From assembly GCA_937889015.1 (NCBI GenBank), contig CALARR010000392.1:1-64000 (forward strand): a stretch of DNA of 64,000 bases. The letters are read 5' to 3'. The stretch comes from an uncultured Planctomycetales bacterium. GTDB taxonomy: Bacteria > Planctomycetota > Planctomycetia > Pirellulales > Thermoguttaceae. Below are positions 54,521-63,841 of the stretch, piece by piece (the stretch's first letter is position 1; every line of letters starts with the position of its first letter). The position numbers and the translations under genes were made by a program. The notes below the pieces were generated by a model that was not told the origin of the DNA, did not search any database, and saw only the letters and a program-made list of their open reading frames with translations.

Positions 54521-56218
54521 TCAGTACAGATCGGCCTCGCGGAGCAATGCCTGGTTCTTGGGGTGCCGCGTTTCGCTGGTGCTGTAGATGCGGATCCCGG
54601 CCGAATCCTTCAGCGGGCACACGTTTTCGCAGATCCCGCAGCCCACGCACCTGTCGGGATCGACTCGCGGCTGCTTGATGGTCTTCTTCTGGCCGCTGCT
54701 GTCGTGGCTCTCGACCTCCACGCAATAGATGGCCTTGGGGGAGACGGGGCAGTGCTCTTCGCAGACAATGCACTCGCGCCCATAGGCATAGGGAATGCAT
54801 CGCGTGACGTCGAAGGAGGCCAGGCCGATCTTCACCACATGCTTCTCTTCGACCGTAAGGGGGCGGATGGCCTCGGTGGGGCAGACCTGTCCGCAGAGGT
54901 TGCAGTTGTACTCGCAGTGGCCGATGCTTGGAACGAGGTGCGGGGTCCACAGGCCCTCCAGTCCGGCTTCGCTCCAAGTGGGCTGCAGGCCACCGGTGAC
55001 GCAGACTTTCATGCACAACCCGCACGACAAGCAGCGATCGAGGAACTCCTGTTCTTCGCGCGCTCCGGGAGGACGAATGAGTTTGGGGTGATAGGTCTTG
55101 GCGCGGCCTTGCGGAGTGCCTCGGAAGAGATAGAGGGCGCCCAGGCCGGCAGCGATTGAGGCCATGGCAGCGCGTTTCGACACATCGAGTCGTTCCACGG
55201 CCGGTTGCTTGCTCCAGGGCAAGCTGAAGGTGAAAGAGAGGCTGCCCCGGCGACACGAGCTGGTGCAGTTCAGGCAGCCGAAGCATTCGGCCGGCTTCCA
55301 CTGGTCGCCGGGCGTGCGGCCGGCGGCGCCGTGGCAGGCCATTCCGCACAAATCGCAGTGGCTGCAATCGTCCTTGACGCGCCGCCGCAGCAGCGGGCGC
55401 CAGGCCAGCAGCCCCAGCAGCGCACCCAAGGGGCAGAGGTAACGGCACCAGAACCGTGGACGCCAGCGATTCAACAGCAGCAAGCCGGCGAAAATGGCCA
55501 GGATCACGCCCGCGTTGAGGAACACCTGGCGCTGGACCACGAACAGGCGATCGCGAATCCAGGCGTAAGGCGGTTCGGTCAGCTTGGAGGGGCGAAACCA
55601 GGCAGGGGCCTTTGCCGCCAGGGAACGGCCTGCCGGATCCTCAGACGCAGCTTCGGCGTGGGCCGCAGCCTCGTCCAGACGCGTGTCGAAGTCGTAGATT
55701 GCCTTCGACGATTCTTCCAGGGTCCATTGCACGCCAGGGAGCAGAGCCACGACCGTGGAACGGTACAGCAGCACCAGCGGGTCGAGGACGCAAACCCAAT
55801 GCGCGCCTAGGGCCGCCATTACCAGAAAGGCGATCAGCAGGTAGTACTTGGTCAGTTGCCAGGGCGACCAGTGATCGCGTCGTTTGCGATCCGGCCAGAT
55901 CCAGTACAGCAGCCGGCCGGCTGCGGCGTGGAGCGTGCCGAAAGGGCAAATCCAGCCACAGAACACGCGGCCGAGAAGCACGGTCACTGCCACCGTGACC
56001 AAGGACCATAATGTGAGGCTCACCCACGTATGCGTGGTCAACCACGTGGCCAGCAACACCAGCGGATCGATGAGGAAGTAGAACTTCAGCCATGGACTGG
56101 GCTGGTCGTCGCCGGTAAGGCGGCCGGCCAGCACCAGTCCCACGAACAACGTCAGGAGAGCGATCTGCACCAGGCGACGCAGGGCCACGCCGCCGGACAG
56201 AAGGCGGGGACCGCTCAT
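54521..56218 (-). CDS. NapH/MauN-like polyferredoxin membrane protein
   Basis: 565 residues with five or six membrane helices in the first half and several Fe-S clusters. Early motif FCGWICPFG (about 87-95) and RYLCPLGALLG (about 264-274) are the NapH-type cysteine motifs. Then come CSHCDLCGMAC, CFGCLNC, CLSCGLCMKVC (about 410), CNLCGQVCP, CIVCEEHCP and CVGCGICENVCP (about 535). It moves electrons at the membrane, probably between quinol and a periplasmic or cytoplasmic partner. Its ATG overlaps the DUF362 stop by 4 bp (ATGA), so the two form a unit common in planctomycetes. Partner enzyme unknown. Confidence 0.9.
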   Translation of the reverse strand: MSGPRLLSGGVALRRLVQIALLTLFVGLVLAGRLTGDDQPSPWLKFYFLIDPLVLLATWLTTHTWVSLTLWSLVTVAVTVLLGRVFCGWICPFGTLHAAAGRLLYWIWPDRKRRDHWSPWQLTKYYLLIAFLVMAALGAHWVCVLDPLVLLYRSTVVALLPGVQWTLEESSKAIYDFDTRLDEAAAHAEAASEDPAGRSLAAKAPAWFRPSKLTEPPYAWIRDRLFVVQRQVFLNAGVILAIFAGLLLLNRWRPRFWCRYLCPLGALLGLLAWRPLLRRRVKDDCSHCDLCGMACHGAAGRTPGDQWKPAECFGCLNCTSSCRRGSLSFTFSLPWSKQPAVERLDVSKRAAMASIAAGLGALYLFRGTPQGRAKTYHPKLIRPPGAREEQEFLDRCLSCGLCMKVCVTGGLQPTWSEAGLEGLWTPHLVPSIGHCEYNCNLCGQVCPTEAIRPLTVEEKHVVKIGLASFDVTRCIPYAYGRECIVCEEHCPVSPKAIYCVEVESHDSSGQKKTIKQPRVDPDRCVGCGICENVCPLKDSAGIRIYSTSETRHPKNQALLREADLY

Positions 56219-57147
56219 GTGACCGAGAACTCCTTGAGGGCCAGCGAGCGGTAGTCGATCTTACCCAGGCCTGTTTCTTCGCCCTTCTTGACCGATTCGA
56301 TGGCCTTGGGGTCCTTGCCCATGACTTCCGCGCCAAAGGCATCCAGGGCGACGATGTCCACGCCGGCGGCCACGGTGCCTTTGACCGCGACGTCTTCCAG
56401 CTTTCCGCCGCTGGGGCCATTGGCCGTCAGCACGCGGATTGCGTCCAGGATGCACAGACGCGGCTTCATGAAGCGGGTGATGTCAGCCACGCAGGTGGCG
56501 ATACCCTTGTTGTGGAACGACTTGCGCTCACCGATCACTCCCATGTAGTTCTTCATGCACATGGTCAAGTCGGCCAGGCGGTGGTGTTTTAGTACCGGCA
56601 CGTTGATCACCAGGTCGCACTCGACGATTTCCGGATAGACCGGATGGGTTTTGATCAACTCGCCCTTGACGGCCATTTCCTTGTACCGGCTCTCGTCAAG
56701 GAAGAGGACCTTGGCGCCCAGCTTGCGCGCGATCGGGGCGATGCCACTGTTCTCGTAGGTTTTGATGGCCGGATTGCAGGGGTTGTCGCCGATTTTGATC
56801 GTCTTGGCGCCTGCATTGAAGCACATCTGGATCAACGTGGCCACCAGTTCGGGATTGGTGTTGGCGGCCTGCTCGGGCTTGCGATCCCAACCGATGTTAG
56901 GCTTGATCCACACGACGTCGCCGCGCTTGACGAAGCGATTCATCCCGCCCAGCCCTTCGATGGCCTGAGTGGTGAGCTTGACGGCGATGTCCTTGAGTTC
57001 CTCGTCATTGGGTTTCTGGCCGCCCCAGCGCGCGATCGTCATGTCGGTGGATGGTTGCTGAGCGAGCACGCCTTGGGGACGCAGGGCCATCATGCCCGCC
57101 GTGGCGGCCGAAGTGGCGATGAACTCGCGGCGTGAGACGATACTCAT
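56215..57147 (-). CDS. Tat-exported DUF362 protein
   Basis: 310 residues starting MSIVSRREFIATSAATAGMM, a Tat signal. DUF362 domain with WIKPNIGWD (about 79-87), TIKIGDNP, VINVPVLKHHRLADLTM (about 174-190) and KNYMGVIG. DUF362 proteins often pair with ferredoxin modules and may bind an Fe-S protein or substrate; the activity is not established. Tat export suggests it folds with a cofactor before crossing the membrane. Start ATG 57147 with GGAGG six bases before. First gene of the pair with the NapH-like protein. Confidence 0.88.
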   Translation of the reverse strand: MSIVSRREFIATSAATAGMMALRPQGVLAQQPSTDMTIARWGGQKPNDEELKDIAVKLTTQAIEGLGGMNRFVKRGDVVWIKPNIGWDRKPEQAANTNPELVATLIQMCFNAGAKTIKIGDNPCNPAIKTYENSGIAPIARKLGAKVLFLDESRYKEMAVKGELIKTHPVYPEIVECDLVINVPVLKHHRLADLTMCMKNYMGVIGERKSFHNKGIATCVADITRFMKPRLCILDAIRVLTANGPSGGKLEDVAVKGTVAAGVDIVALDAFGAEVMGKDPKAIESVKKGEETGLGKIDYRSLALKEFSVT

Positions 57148-57443
57148 GGGGAACCTCCAGAATTCGGGACCAAGTTAGGCGTGCGGTGAAGATGGAGTTG
57201 GTGTTACGGAATCGCCGCGCGTGTTCTGGTCGTGCGATGGGGTGGGGTTTGTCGCGGCTGGGCCTCTCCGCATGATAATGCGGACTGCCCAGAATGTGCA
57301 AGCGGCCAAGTTGAGTGCTCGACGTTGTCTGCCCGGCTTGCCAGACCGAGAGGGTTTTCCAAAGTTTTCCCTGCGAAAATCGACCTTTGGCCGTCAATTC
57401 TTGAGCGTTTCTTGCAGACGGCTGAGGGGGATCCTGCTCCCAG

Positions 57444-58466
57444 TCATGGCGTGAGCCGGATCTCGCAGCCCGTGCGCGCCGACTCGTAGGCGGCGAGGGC
57501 GGCGGCCACGGCTTGTCGGCCATCCCAACCGCTGATCGGGCAGGGGCGTGCTTCGAGCAGTGCGGCGAAGAAGTCGTTGCAGTGTCGAGCGAAGGACTCC
57601 AGTCGCACTGGATCGAGGGAGCCTTTGCCGGCCCAGTCGATCGGCGCCTGGGTTTCAGCAACTTCCCATCGCCCTTGGCGCGTCACGCGCAGTTCGCCGT
57701 AGGCGTCCAGATCCAGCAGGCCGCGTTCGGCGATGATCCAGGAGGAGAATTGGGTGCTGGGAAAGCCGGGGGGCGGCACATCGGCCGAGCACCACAGCAT
57801 GGCCGTTGCCCCATTGCTGAGCGTCAGCAAGAGCATGGAGCTGCCTTCGACCTGGCTGCCCTGCAACGGCAGGCATTTGGCGAAGACCGTGGTGATCTCA
57901 GCGCCGCACAGCCATCGCAGCCGGTCGAGGTTGTGTACGCCATATCCGAAGAGGATGCCCAGATTGTCCTCTTGCGACTGCCAACCAGGGAACGCCGATC
58001 GCCCGCCGGTGAAGAACTCCCACTCCATTACCTGGCGGATCGATCCCAGCTCGCCGCTCTCCAGGATCTGCTTGGCTCGCAGGTTGCACTTGCGCGTGCG
58101 TTGGGTGAAGGCGACCGTGCATTGCACGCCGTAGCTCTGGCAAGCCGCCAAGACGGCATCGCACTGGGCGACGCTGCAGGCCATGGGCTTTTCGATCATC
58201 AGGTGCTTGCCGGCCTCGGCCGCCAGCAACGCTTGTTCGGCGTGCCGATCGTGGGGCGAAGTGATGAACACCACCTCGACGTCGTCTCGCCGCACGAGCG
58301 CCTCGATCGAAGGTGCGCAGGCCGTGCCGTAGTCGGCGGCCAACTGCGCAGCGCGCGATCCGCCGGCGACGACTCGCAACCGGGCCTGCGGGCAGTGCTT
58401 GGCGATCGTCTCTGCGTACGTCCGGCCCATGAAGCCGGAACCGATGATTCCGATGCCGAGTTGCAT
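57444..58466 (-). CDS. Cytoplasmic Gfo/Idh/MocA oxidoreductase
   Basis: 340 residues without export signal, unlike the other four-to-five hundred residue relatives here. NAD motif GIGIIGSGFMGRTYAE (about 4-19), VVFITSPHDRHAEQA (about 65-79), IEKPMACSV (about 91-99) and GYGVHNLDRLRWL in the C-terminal domain (about 174-186). It starts 29 bp after the DegT-type aminotransferase on the same strand, so the two are cotranscribed. Oxidation of a sugar or cyclitol followed by transamination, giving an amino sugar or aminocyclitol, is a natural reading of the pair; substrate is not known. Confidence 0.9.
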   Translation of the reverse strand: MQLGIGIIGSGFMGRTYAETIAKHCPQARLRVVAGGSRAAQLAADYGTACAPSIEALVRRDDVEVVFITSPHDRHAEQALLAAEAGKHLMIEKPMACSVAQCDAVLAACQSYGVQCTVAFTQRTRKCNLRAKQILESGELGSIRQVMEWEFFTGGRSAFPGWQSQEDNLGILFGYGVHNLDRLRWLCGAEITTVFAKCLPLQGSQVEGSSMLLLTLSNGATAMLWCSADVPPPGFPSTQFSSWIIAERGLLDLDAYGELRVTRQGRWEVAETQAPIDWAGKGSLDPVRLESFARHCNDFFAALLEARPCPISGWDGRQAVAAALAAYESARTGCEIRLTP

Positions 58467-58495
58467 GGCTTGCGCGGGGTGGGGGCGACTTATGC

Positions 58496-59737
58496 TCAGC
58501 CTTCGGTGGCCAGCGATTGCCGCTGGTCGTACACCTTCTGGAACGCGTCGGCAATGTCGTCCATGTCTTGGCGCGTCCCCAACATGAACCGCTGCTCCAG
58601 CCAGACACCCTGGCGATAGCAGATTTCCTCGCAGTTGGGGCAGGAGACGCGGCGGTAGTCGAGATCCGGTTGGGTTTGCTTGTAAGCCGTGTACGGCCCG
58701 AAGGCCAGATCCTGGAACAACGGCTGCCGATACAGGGGGATCATATAGCCGGCGATGGCCGGGACGCCCTCGGCCGTGATGGCTTGCACGAACCGGTCGC
58801 GAGAGACGCCAAACACGGTGGGGTCCATGCGCAGGGCGAAGAGGTGATAGGAATGGCAGCCGCAGTCCTCGGTGCGGACTTGCGGATACAGGCCTGGAAT
58901 CCTGGCCAGACGCCCCGCCAGGTAGCTGCCGTTGCGGTTTCGCGTAGCGACTTGCTCCGGCAGGCGGTCGAACTGGGCATTGAGGATGGCGCCCTGGAAT
59001 TCGCTCAGGCGGTAGTTGCCGCCGATCGTGAAATGTTCGTACCAGGCTCGGCCTGGCAACCGGCCGCAGTTGTGTACCGAGCGGCAGCGTGCGGCCAGTT
59101 CATCGTCGTTGGTGACGATGATCCCGCCCTCGCCACTGGTAAGGTTCTTGCTGGATTGAAAGGAGAACGTTCCGTAGTTGCCGATGGCCCCGACGCGTCG
59201 CCCTTTGTATTCGGCGCCGTGCGCATGGGCCGCATCTTCGATGACCAGCAGATTGTGGCGGCGCGCGATGTCGTTGAGGGCCTCAAGGTTCACGGGAAGG
59301 CCGGCCAGGTGCACGGGAATAATGGCCCGAGTACGCGGGGTAATAGCGGCTTCAACCGCCGCCGGGTCGAGATTGAAGGTCTCCAACTCCAGATCGGCGA
59401 AGACGGGAACGGCGTTGCATTCCACAACTGCCGAGGCGGTGGCCAGAAAGGTGTAGGGGGGCACGATGACTTCATCACCGGCCTGAATTCCGCCGGCGAT
59501 CAGCGCCAAGCGGATCGCTACCGTGCCGTTGACCACCGCCACTGCGTGCTTGGCTTGCTGATACTCGGCAAAACGCTTCTCGAAGCGTGCCACCTCCTCG
59601 CCGGCCAGGCGGCCCCACTTGCCGCTGCGCACCACTGCAGCCACGGCCTTCTCTTCCTCAGGGCCAAAGATTGGCCAGGCGGGAAAGGGAGTGTTGCGAA
59701 TCGGTTTCCCGCCAAGTAGCGCTAGTCTCTCTGACAT
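58496..59737 (-). CDS. DegT/DnrJ/EryC1/StrS aminotransferase
   Basis: 413-residue PLP enzyme that transfers an amino group to a keto-sugar or keto-cyclitol. Motifs: GGKPIRNTPFPAWP near the start (typical of StsC/BtrR-like members), VVNGTVAIRLAL (about 68-79), VIEDAAHAHGAEYKGR (about 165-180, Asp168) and SFQSSKNLTSGEGG (about 192-205), in which Lys197 binds PLP. I start at ATG 59737 with AGGAG six bases before; an ATG at 59743 would sit on that site. Operon with the oxidoreductase downstream. Confidence 0.93.
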   Translation of the reverse strand: MSERLALLGGKPIRNTPFPAWPIFGPEEEKAVAAVVRSGKWGRLAGEEVARFEKRFAEYQQAKHAVAVVNGTVAIRLALIAGGIQAGDEVIVPPYTFLATASAVVECNAVPVFADLELETFNLDPAAVEAAITPRTRAIIPVHLAGLPVNLEALNDIARRHNLLVIEDAAHAHGAEYKGRRVGAIGNYGTFSFQSSKNLTSGEGGIIVTNDDELAARCRSVHNCGRLPGRAWYEHFTIGGNYRLSEFQGAILNAQFDRLPEQVATRNRNGSYLAGRLARIPGLYPQVRTEDCGCHSYHLFALRMDPTVFGVSRDRFVQAITAEGVPAIAGYMIPLYRQPLFQDLAFGPYTAYKQTQPDLDYRRVSCPNCEEICYRQGVWLEQRFMLGTRQDMDDIADAFQKVYDQRQSLATEG

Positions 59738-59856
59738 GTCCATCTCCTGCCAATCGTGTAAGTGCGGCGGGGGCACTCTTGATCTCTGTATGGCCCATGC
59801 GGCCTGGGCCGACCAACGGACGGTCACGAAGTAGGCCGGGCGTCGGTGGTCGTCTT

Positions 59857-59939
59857 CGAGCCAGTCCCAGAACCTGTCGGCCACTCGCTGAAGCAGGGGC
59901 GCCCGACGCGGCGGGGATGGTTCCGGGATAGGTTCTTGG
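59857..59939 (+). repeat. R2 repeat, copy 5
   Basis: 83 bp with the clearest structure: GAGCCAGTCCCAGAACCTGT ... GGATGGTTCCGGGATAGGTT. Outer arms AGAACCT/AGGTTCT pair perfectly. Right after it, a second GGCGATGCAGGACCCAAC-type element starts (about 59953). Confidence 0.65.
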
Positions 59940-60449
59940 ATTCATTGGCGATGCAGGACCCAACAAGCGTTCACTGGCCCTCCGATTTGAGGCAGACGAT
60001 CCCCGTTTTGCGTTGTCCAGACTCGGAATCGGAGCGACGTCATCCGGGCTGAAGGAACTGGGGACCATCTTCGTGAACGATTACGGCGGAGTCCTATCAG
60101 CGTAGAGTGGACCGGCCCAGAATTCAACGGGGCCATACCGGTGAGTAGGTTATCAGTCATGCGGTATGCTAATGGTAGTTTGCGTAAGATATGAGTGAGT
60201 CTAATGCCGTGTGCCAGCGCGGTTTTCGTGTCATGGCTCACGGTAAGTGTTTTCGGGGGGTACCAGTCGTGGCGGACGAGCTGAATTGCATGGTTGTTCG
60301 GCAGGGGCGTGTGCCGTGCGTGGTTGGTGACGGGCACATTGACATCGGGTTCGAGGGCCGCCTATGATAGCCACCAATGTTCTGCGGAGCGCTAGTATAA
60401 CCGGTGGCTCCAGAAAGCCCGCCCTTTCTGGGCCGAGCGCCGGCACATT
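59940..60449. other. Non-coding DNA between R2 and R1 copies
   Basis: 510 bp without a supported gene. Richer in A/T near 60140-60200 (GTAGGTTATCAGTCATGCGG and following), where promoters might lie. No RNA gene recognised. Confidence 0.35.
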
Positions 60450-60551
60450 ATTGGGTGTCAGAAAAGGAATGTCGTGGCTGTGCCGGCCGTTGCCCGGAAA
60501 AACCGGCCTCCCGATGGTCGGCCTCACGGCATTACTTACCTGAGCCGCAAT
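60450..60551 (+). repeat. R1 repeat, copy C
   Basis: 102 bp, nearly identical to copies A and B. Inner stem AATGTCGT/ACGGCATT (one wobble), apical GGCC/GGCC around TCCCGATGGTC. Confidence 0.8.
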
Positions 60552-60720
60552 AGGTTCTGCGTTCCGTGGAAGCGCCAGGGGCGGCAGGGCCGCCAACCAA
60601 GGCAGACTGCCGCTCGGTTGGTATCACGCCGCTCCCGGTGGTTGCTGAATTCCTCGCCAGAACGGGAGAGGTTCAGCGTTCGTATTGCTGTCTGCGATTG
60701 CCCCCGCCGTTGACGCGTTC

Positions 60721-60805
60721 CTGGAGCCGGTGCCAGAATCTGCCGGCGGTTCAGTCTTGCTGGACCGTCCGACTTGGCTGCGATGGTTCTGGGCCAGGTT
60801 CTTAG
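60721..60805 (+). repeat. R2 repeat, copy 6
   Basis: 85 bp: CTGGAGCCGGTGCCAGAATC ... CCGACTTGGCTGCGATGGTT ... CCAGGTTCTTAG. Arms AGAATCT/AGGTTCT pair with one wobble. The stretch from here to 61076 holds no supported gene. Confidence 0.65.
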
Positions 60806-61076
60806 AGTCGGTTTGGAAACCGCTGGCCGCTTGGCTGCCGTCTATGGATGGTTGTGCGGTGGTCCGGGAAGTGCGGGCGTTCATTTCTTCATGGAGCGGG
60901 GCCGGCCGGATCGAGTTGGTCAGGAGATGACCCATGGGTTGCGGTTGGACTGCGCGCCGGGAGTCTGCCGCCACAACGACCGAAAGCAAAACGATCGCGG
61001 GTTTGGTAGACCCCAAGGCGCCCGCCGCGGGTCTTGCGGGGCCGCTCGACAGGATTTTCATTTGGAGATGACAACC

Positions 61077-61931
61077 ATGTTGCGACGTGTTGTTGGATTG
61101 GCCGCCTTGTTGACGTTATTCTTCGTTGCCGTCGAATTGTGGGGGCAGTGCTGCTCGGCGGAGAGCAAACCCTGGACCTTGGGGTGCCGGCAGGCGAACT
61201 ACATGAAGTACCAGGACGCCAGTTGGGAACACCTGGGTTCCATTGGCGTACACTACATCTTCATGTCGGTGCCGGCCCCCAACGAGTTGGAAACGGTACA
61301 GAAGCATCTGGTCAGGAACAACCTCAAGGTTCTGGTCATGCGTGGCGGCACGGAGCTCTCCAAACCGGAGTGCGTGGAGGAACTCGGCCAGCAACTGGCC
61401 ATCTGCCAGAAGATGGGCGTGCATTACATGTTCCTCTCACCGAAGCATGCCTCGGTGAGCAAGGAGGTGGCTTACGAGCGCCTGCGCGCGATTGGCGACG
61501 TGGCCAAGAAGTACGACGTGATCGTAGCCCTGGAGACGCATCCTGACCTGGGGACCAACGCTGACGTACATCTGGAGACGATGCGGGCCATCAATCACCC
61601 CAACATCCGCGTGAATTTTGACAGCGGCAACATCACCTATTACAACACGGGCCGCAACGCCGTCGAGGAGTTGAAGAAGGTTCTGCCGTACCTGGCCACG
61701 GTGGAGATCAAGGATCACAACGGCAAGCTCGAGAACTGGAACTTCCCGGCGCTGGGGCACGGGGTGGTTGACATCCCGGGCGTGCTGAGCGTGCTCAAGG
61801 AGGCCGGTTACCAGGGGCCGATCACGGTGGAAGTGGAAGGCGTGCAGGGGGTGGAACGGAGCCTGGAGCAGATCAAGGCCGAGATTGCCGAGTCCATGGA
61901 CTATCTGCGCAAGCTGGCACGCTTCGATTAG
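61077..61931 (+). CDS. Exported sugar phosphate isomerase/epimerase
   Basis: 284 residues. N-terminal signal peptide (about 5-25, VVGLAALLTLFFVAVELWG). Xylose-isomerase-like TIM barrel with HYIFMSVPAPNELETVQKHL (about 57-76), VALETHPDLG (about 150-159), NIRVNFDSGNITYYN (about 176-190), VEIKDHNGK (about 209-217) and ITVEVEGVQG near the end. E152, D182, H214 and E257 are in the positions that hold the metal. Start ATG 61077 has GGAG nine bases before; ATG 61068 lies on that site. The SSS transporter gene begins 57 bp downstream, suggesting an operon for sugar-derivative use. Confidence 0.88.
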   Translation: MLRRVVGLAALLTLFFVAVELWGQCCSAESKPWTLGCRQANYMKYQDASWEHLGSIGVHYIFMSVPAPNELETVQKHLVRNNLKVLVMRGGTELSKPECVEELGQQLAICQKMGVHYMFLSPKHASVSKEVAYERLRAIGDVAKKYDVIVALETHPDLGTNADVHLETMRAINHPNIRVNFDSGNITYYNTGRNAVEELKKVLPYLATVEIKDHNGKLENWNFPALGHGVVDIPGVLSVLKEAGYQGPITVEVEGVQGVERSLEQIKAEIAESMDYLRKLARFD

Positions 61932-61988
61932 CACGCGAACCACAAGGGAATCAAGAACGGCACAGTCCGTAATCAGGAGACACTGACG

Positions 61989-63761
61989 ATGATGCTTCTG
62001 GCGCAGACCAGTACGGAAACCTCCAAGGCCCTGCAATTTCCCGACTACATGATGCTGGTCGGCTATTTCGTGCTGATGCTGGGGATTGGAGTGTACTTTG
62101 CCCGCTTCATGCGCGGCATGAAGATGTACTTCACCGGGGGCAACAAGATCCCCTGGTGGCTGTCGGGCGTGTCGTTTTACATGTCGAGTTTCAGCGCCTA
62201 CGCCTTCGTGGTCTATTCGGGCCTGTGTTTTCGCCACGGCTGGGTGGGAGTGACGTTGTTCTGGGTCTTCATTCCGGCCTGCTTCATCAGCGCGATGTTC
62301 TTCGCCGCGAGGTGGCGGCGCGCACGCATCGACAGTCCCGTGGAGTTCCTGGAGAACCGCTACAACGCGGTGGTGCGGCAGTTGTTCGTCTGGACAGGGC
62401 TGCCGGTGGGCATCGTGGACGATAGCCTGAAGCTGATCGCCACGGGCACGATCGTGCACGTGGGCATGGGCGTGCCGTTGGTGCCGAGCATCATCGCCTG
62501 CGGCGTGATCATGGTGGTGTACACGTTCCTGGGGGGGCTGTGGGCGGTGACGGTCACGGACTTCGTGCAGTTCGTGATTCTGTCGGTGGCGATTCTGATC
62601 GTCTTCCCGCTGGCGCTGTCCAAGGTGGGCGGTTTCAGCGGATTGATCGAAGGATCGCCCGAGGGCTTCTTCCGCATGACCAGCGACCAGTACGACTGGT
62701 TGTATATTGTACTGCTGATTGGCCTGTACACCATCGCCTGCAGCAGCACGCACTGGTATCTGATCCAGAAGTACTTCTGCGTCAGCACCGAGAAAGACGC
62801 GAAGAAGGCGGGGTTGCTAGTGGTGTGCCTGTTCATCTTCGTGCCGCCGTTGATTTTCACCCCGGCGATTGCCGCGTACCAGTTCCTGCCGCACGACATG
62901 ATCGACAAGGAGGTCTATCCTCGGCTGTGCGCCATGCTGTTGCCGGTGGGCATGCTGGGGCTGATTATCGCCGCCATGTTCTCGGCCACAATGGCCAACC
63001 TGAGCAGCCATTTCAACGTGCGCGCCAGTGTGCTGACCAACGACGTGTACCGCCGCCTGATCCGGCCGCACGCCGGGCAGCGTGAACTGGTGCATGCCGG
63101 CCGGGCGATGACGATCTTTGTGGGGGGGCTGACCATCGTATTGGCCTCGTGGCTGGCCAACGCCGACGCCGCGAAGATGTTCCAGTACATGGTCACCCTG
63201 TTCGGCGGAGCGGTCGCGCCGATGGGGCTGCCCATGCTGTTGGGCATCACCACCAAGCGTGTCAACGCGCTGGGGGCGGCTGTGGCCCTGATTACGGGCG
63301 TTACGCTGAGCATTCTGCTGGTCTACTTCCTGGGAACCGAGTTCGACTTCCTGGGGATCCACTGGCGGCGTGAGGCCTTCATCTTCGCGGCGACCACGCT
63401 GTGGACCGTCGGGGTGATGTTCGGCGTCAGCGCGATGACGCGGCGCAGCGAAGACGAGGAAAAACGCGCGGCGATGTTCCATGCCCGGATGGCCGTGCCG
63501 GTCGGAGAGTTGCCCGAGGAGAAGGCGGCCGAGGCCCAGCAGGACGAGCAGGTCCTCTCGCCGTTCCGCGTGGTCGGGATCTGCGTGATCTGCATTGGAG
63601 CGATGATGATCTGCGTTCAGCCGTGGATCAAGGAACGGCTGCCGATGCTCATGAACATCGGTTTGGGCATTGGCCTGATTTGCCTGGGGAGCCTGATGGC
63701 CTGGGCCAGCAATCGCACGACGGCGAAGGCGGCCGCTCGGGCCGCCAACGGCGACCAATAG
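61989..63761 (+). CDS. Sodium:solute symporter (SSS family)
   Basis: 590 residues with about 13-14 membrane helices. Starts with a periplasmic N-terminus, first helix LVGYFVLMLGIGVYFARFM, then the SSS-typical YFTGGNKIPWWLSGVSFYMS (about 46-65), LGGLWAVTVTDFVQFVILSV (about 178-197), and AAMFSATMANLSSHFNVRAS (about 332-351), the 'SATMA...S' sodium-binding region of helix 8. An acidic cytoplasmic loop (about 485-525) separates the last helices. Imports a sugar, sugar acid or similar with Na+; substrate not deducible. AGGAG precedes the start. Next to the isomerase and the cut gene at the edge. Confidence 0.92.
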   Translation: MMLLAQTSTETSKALQFPDYMMLVGYFVLMLGIGVYFARFMRGMKMYFTGGNKIPWWLSGVSFYMSSFSAYAFVVYSGLCFRHGWVGVTLFWVFIPACFISAMFFAARWRRARIDSPVEFLENRYNAVVRQLFVWTGLPVGIVDDSLKLIATGTIVHVGMGVPLVPSIIACGVIMVVYTFLGGLWAVTVTDFVQFVILSVAILIVFPLALSKVGGFSGLIEGSPEGFFRMTSDQYDWLYIVLLIGLYTIACSSTHWYLIQKYFCVSTEKDAKKAGLLVVCLFIFVPPLIFTPAIAAYQFLPHDMIDKEVYPRLCAMLLPVGMLGLIIAAMFSATMANLSSHFNVRASVLTNDVYRRLIRPHAGQRELVHAGRAMTIFVGGLTIVLASWLANADAAKMFQYMVTLFGGAVAPMGLPMLLGITTKRVNALGAAVALITGVTLSILLVYFLGTEFDFLGIHWRREAFIFAATTLWTVGVMFGVSAMTRRSEDEEKRAAMFHARMAVPVGELPEEKAAEAQQDEQVLSPFRVVGICVICIGAMMICVQPWIKERLPMLMNIGLGIGLICLGSLMAWASNRTTAKAAARAANGDQ

Positions 63762-63841
63762 CGACCGCGGTTTGCTTGCGGGGGGGGAGGCCGCCTTGCC
63801 GCTGGCGAGGCTGGCGCGGTGGACGCAATCGGGAGACACCT

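Noticed and set aside
15757..60551. R1 copies as a CRISPR array
   Set aside because: Copies are kilobases apart, with no regular spacers and no cas genes.
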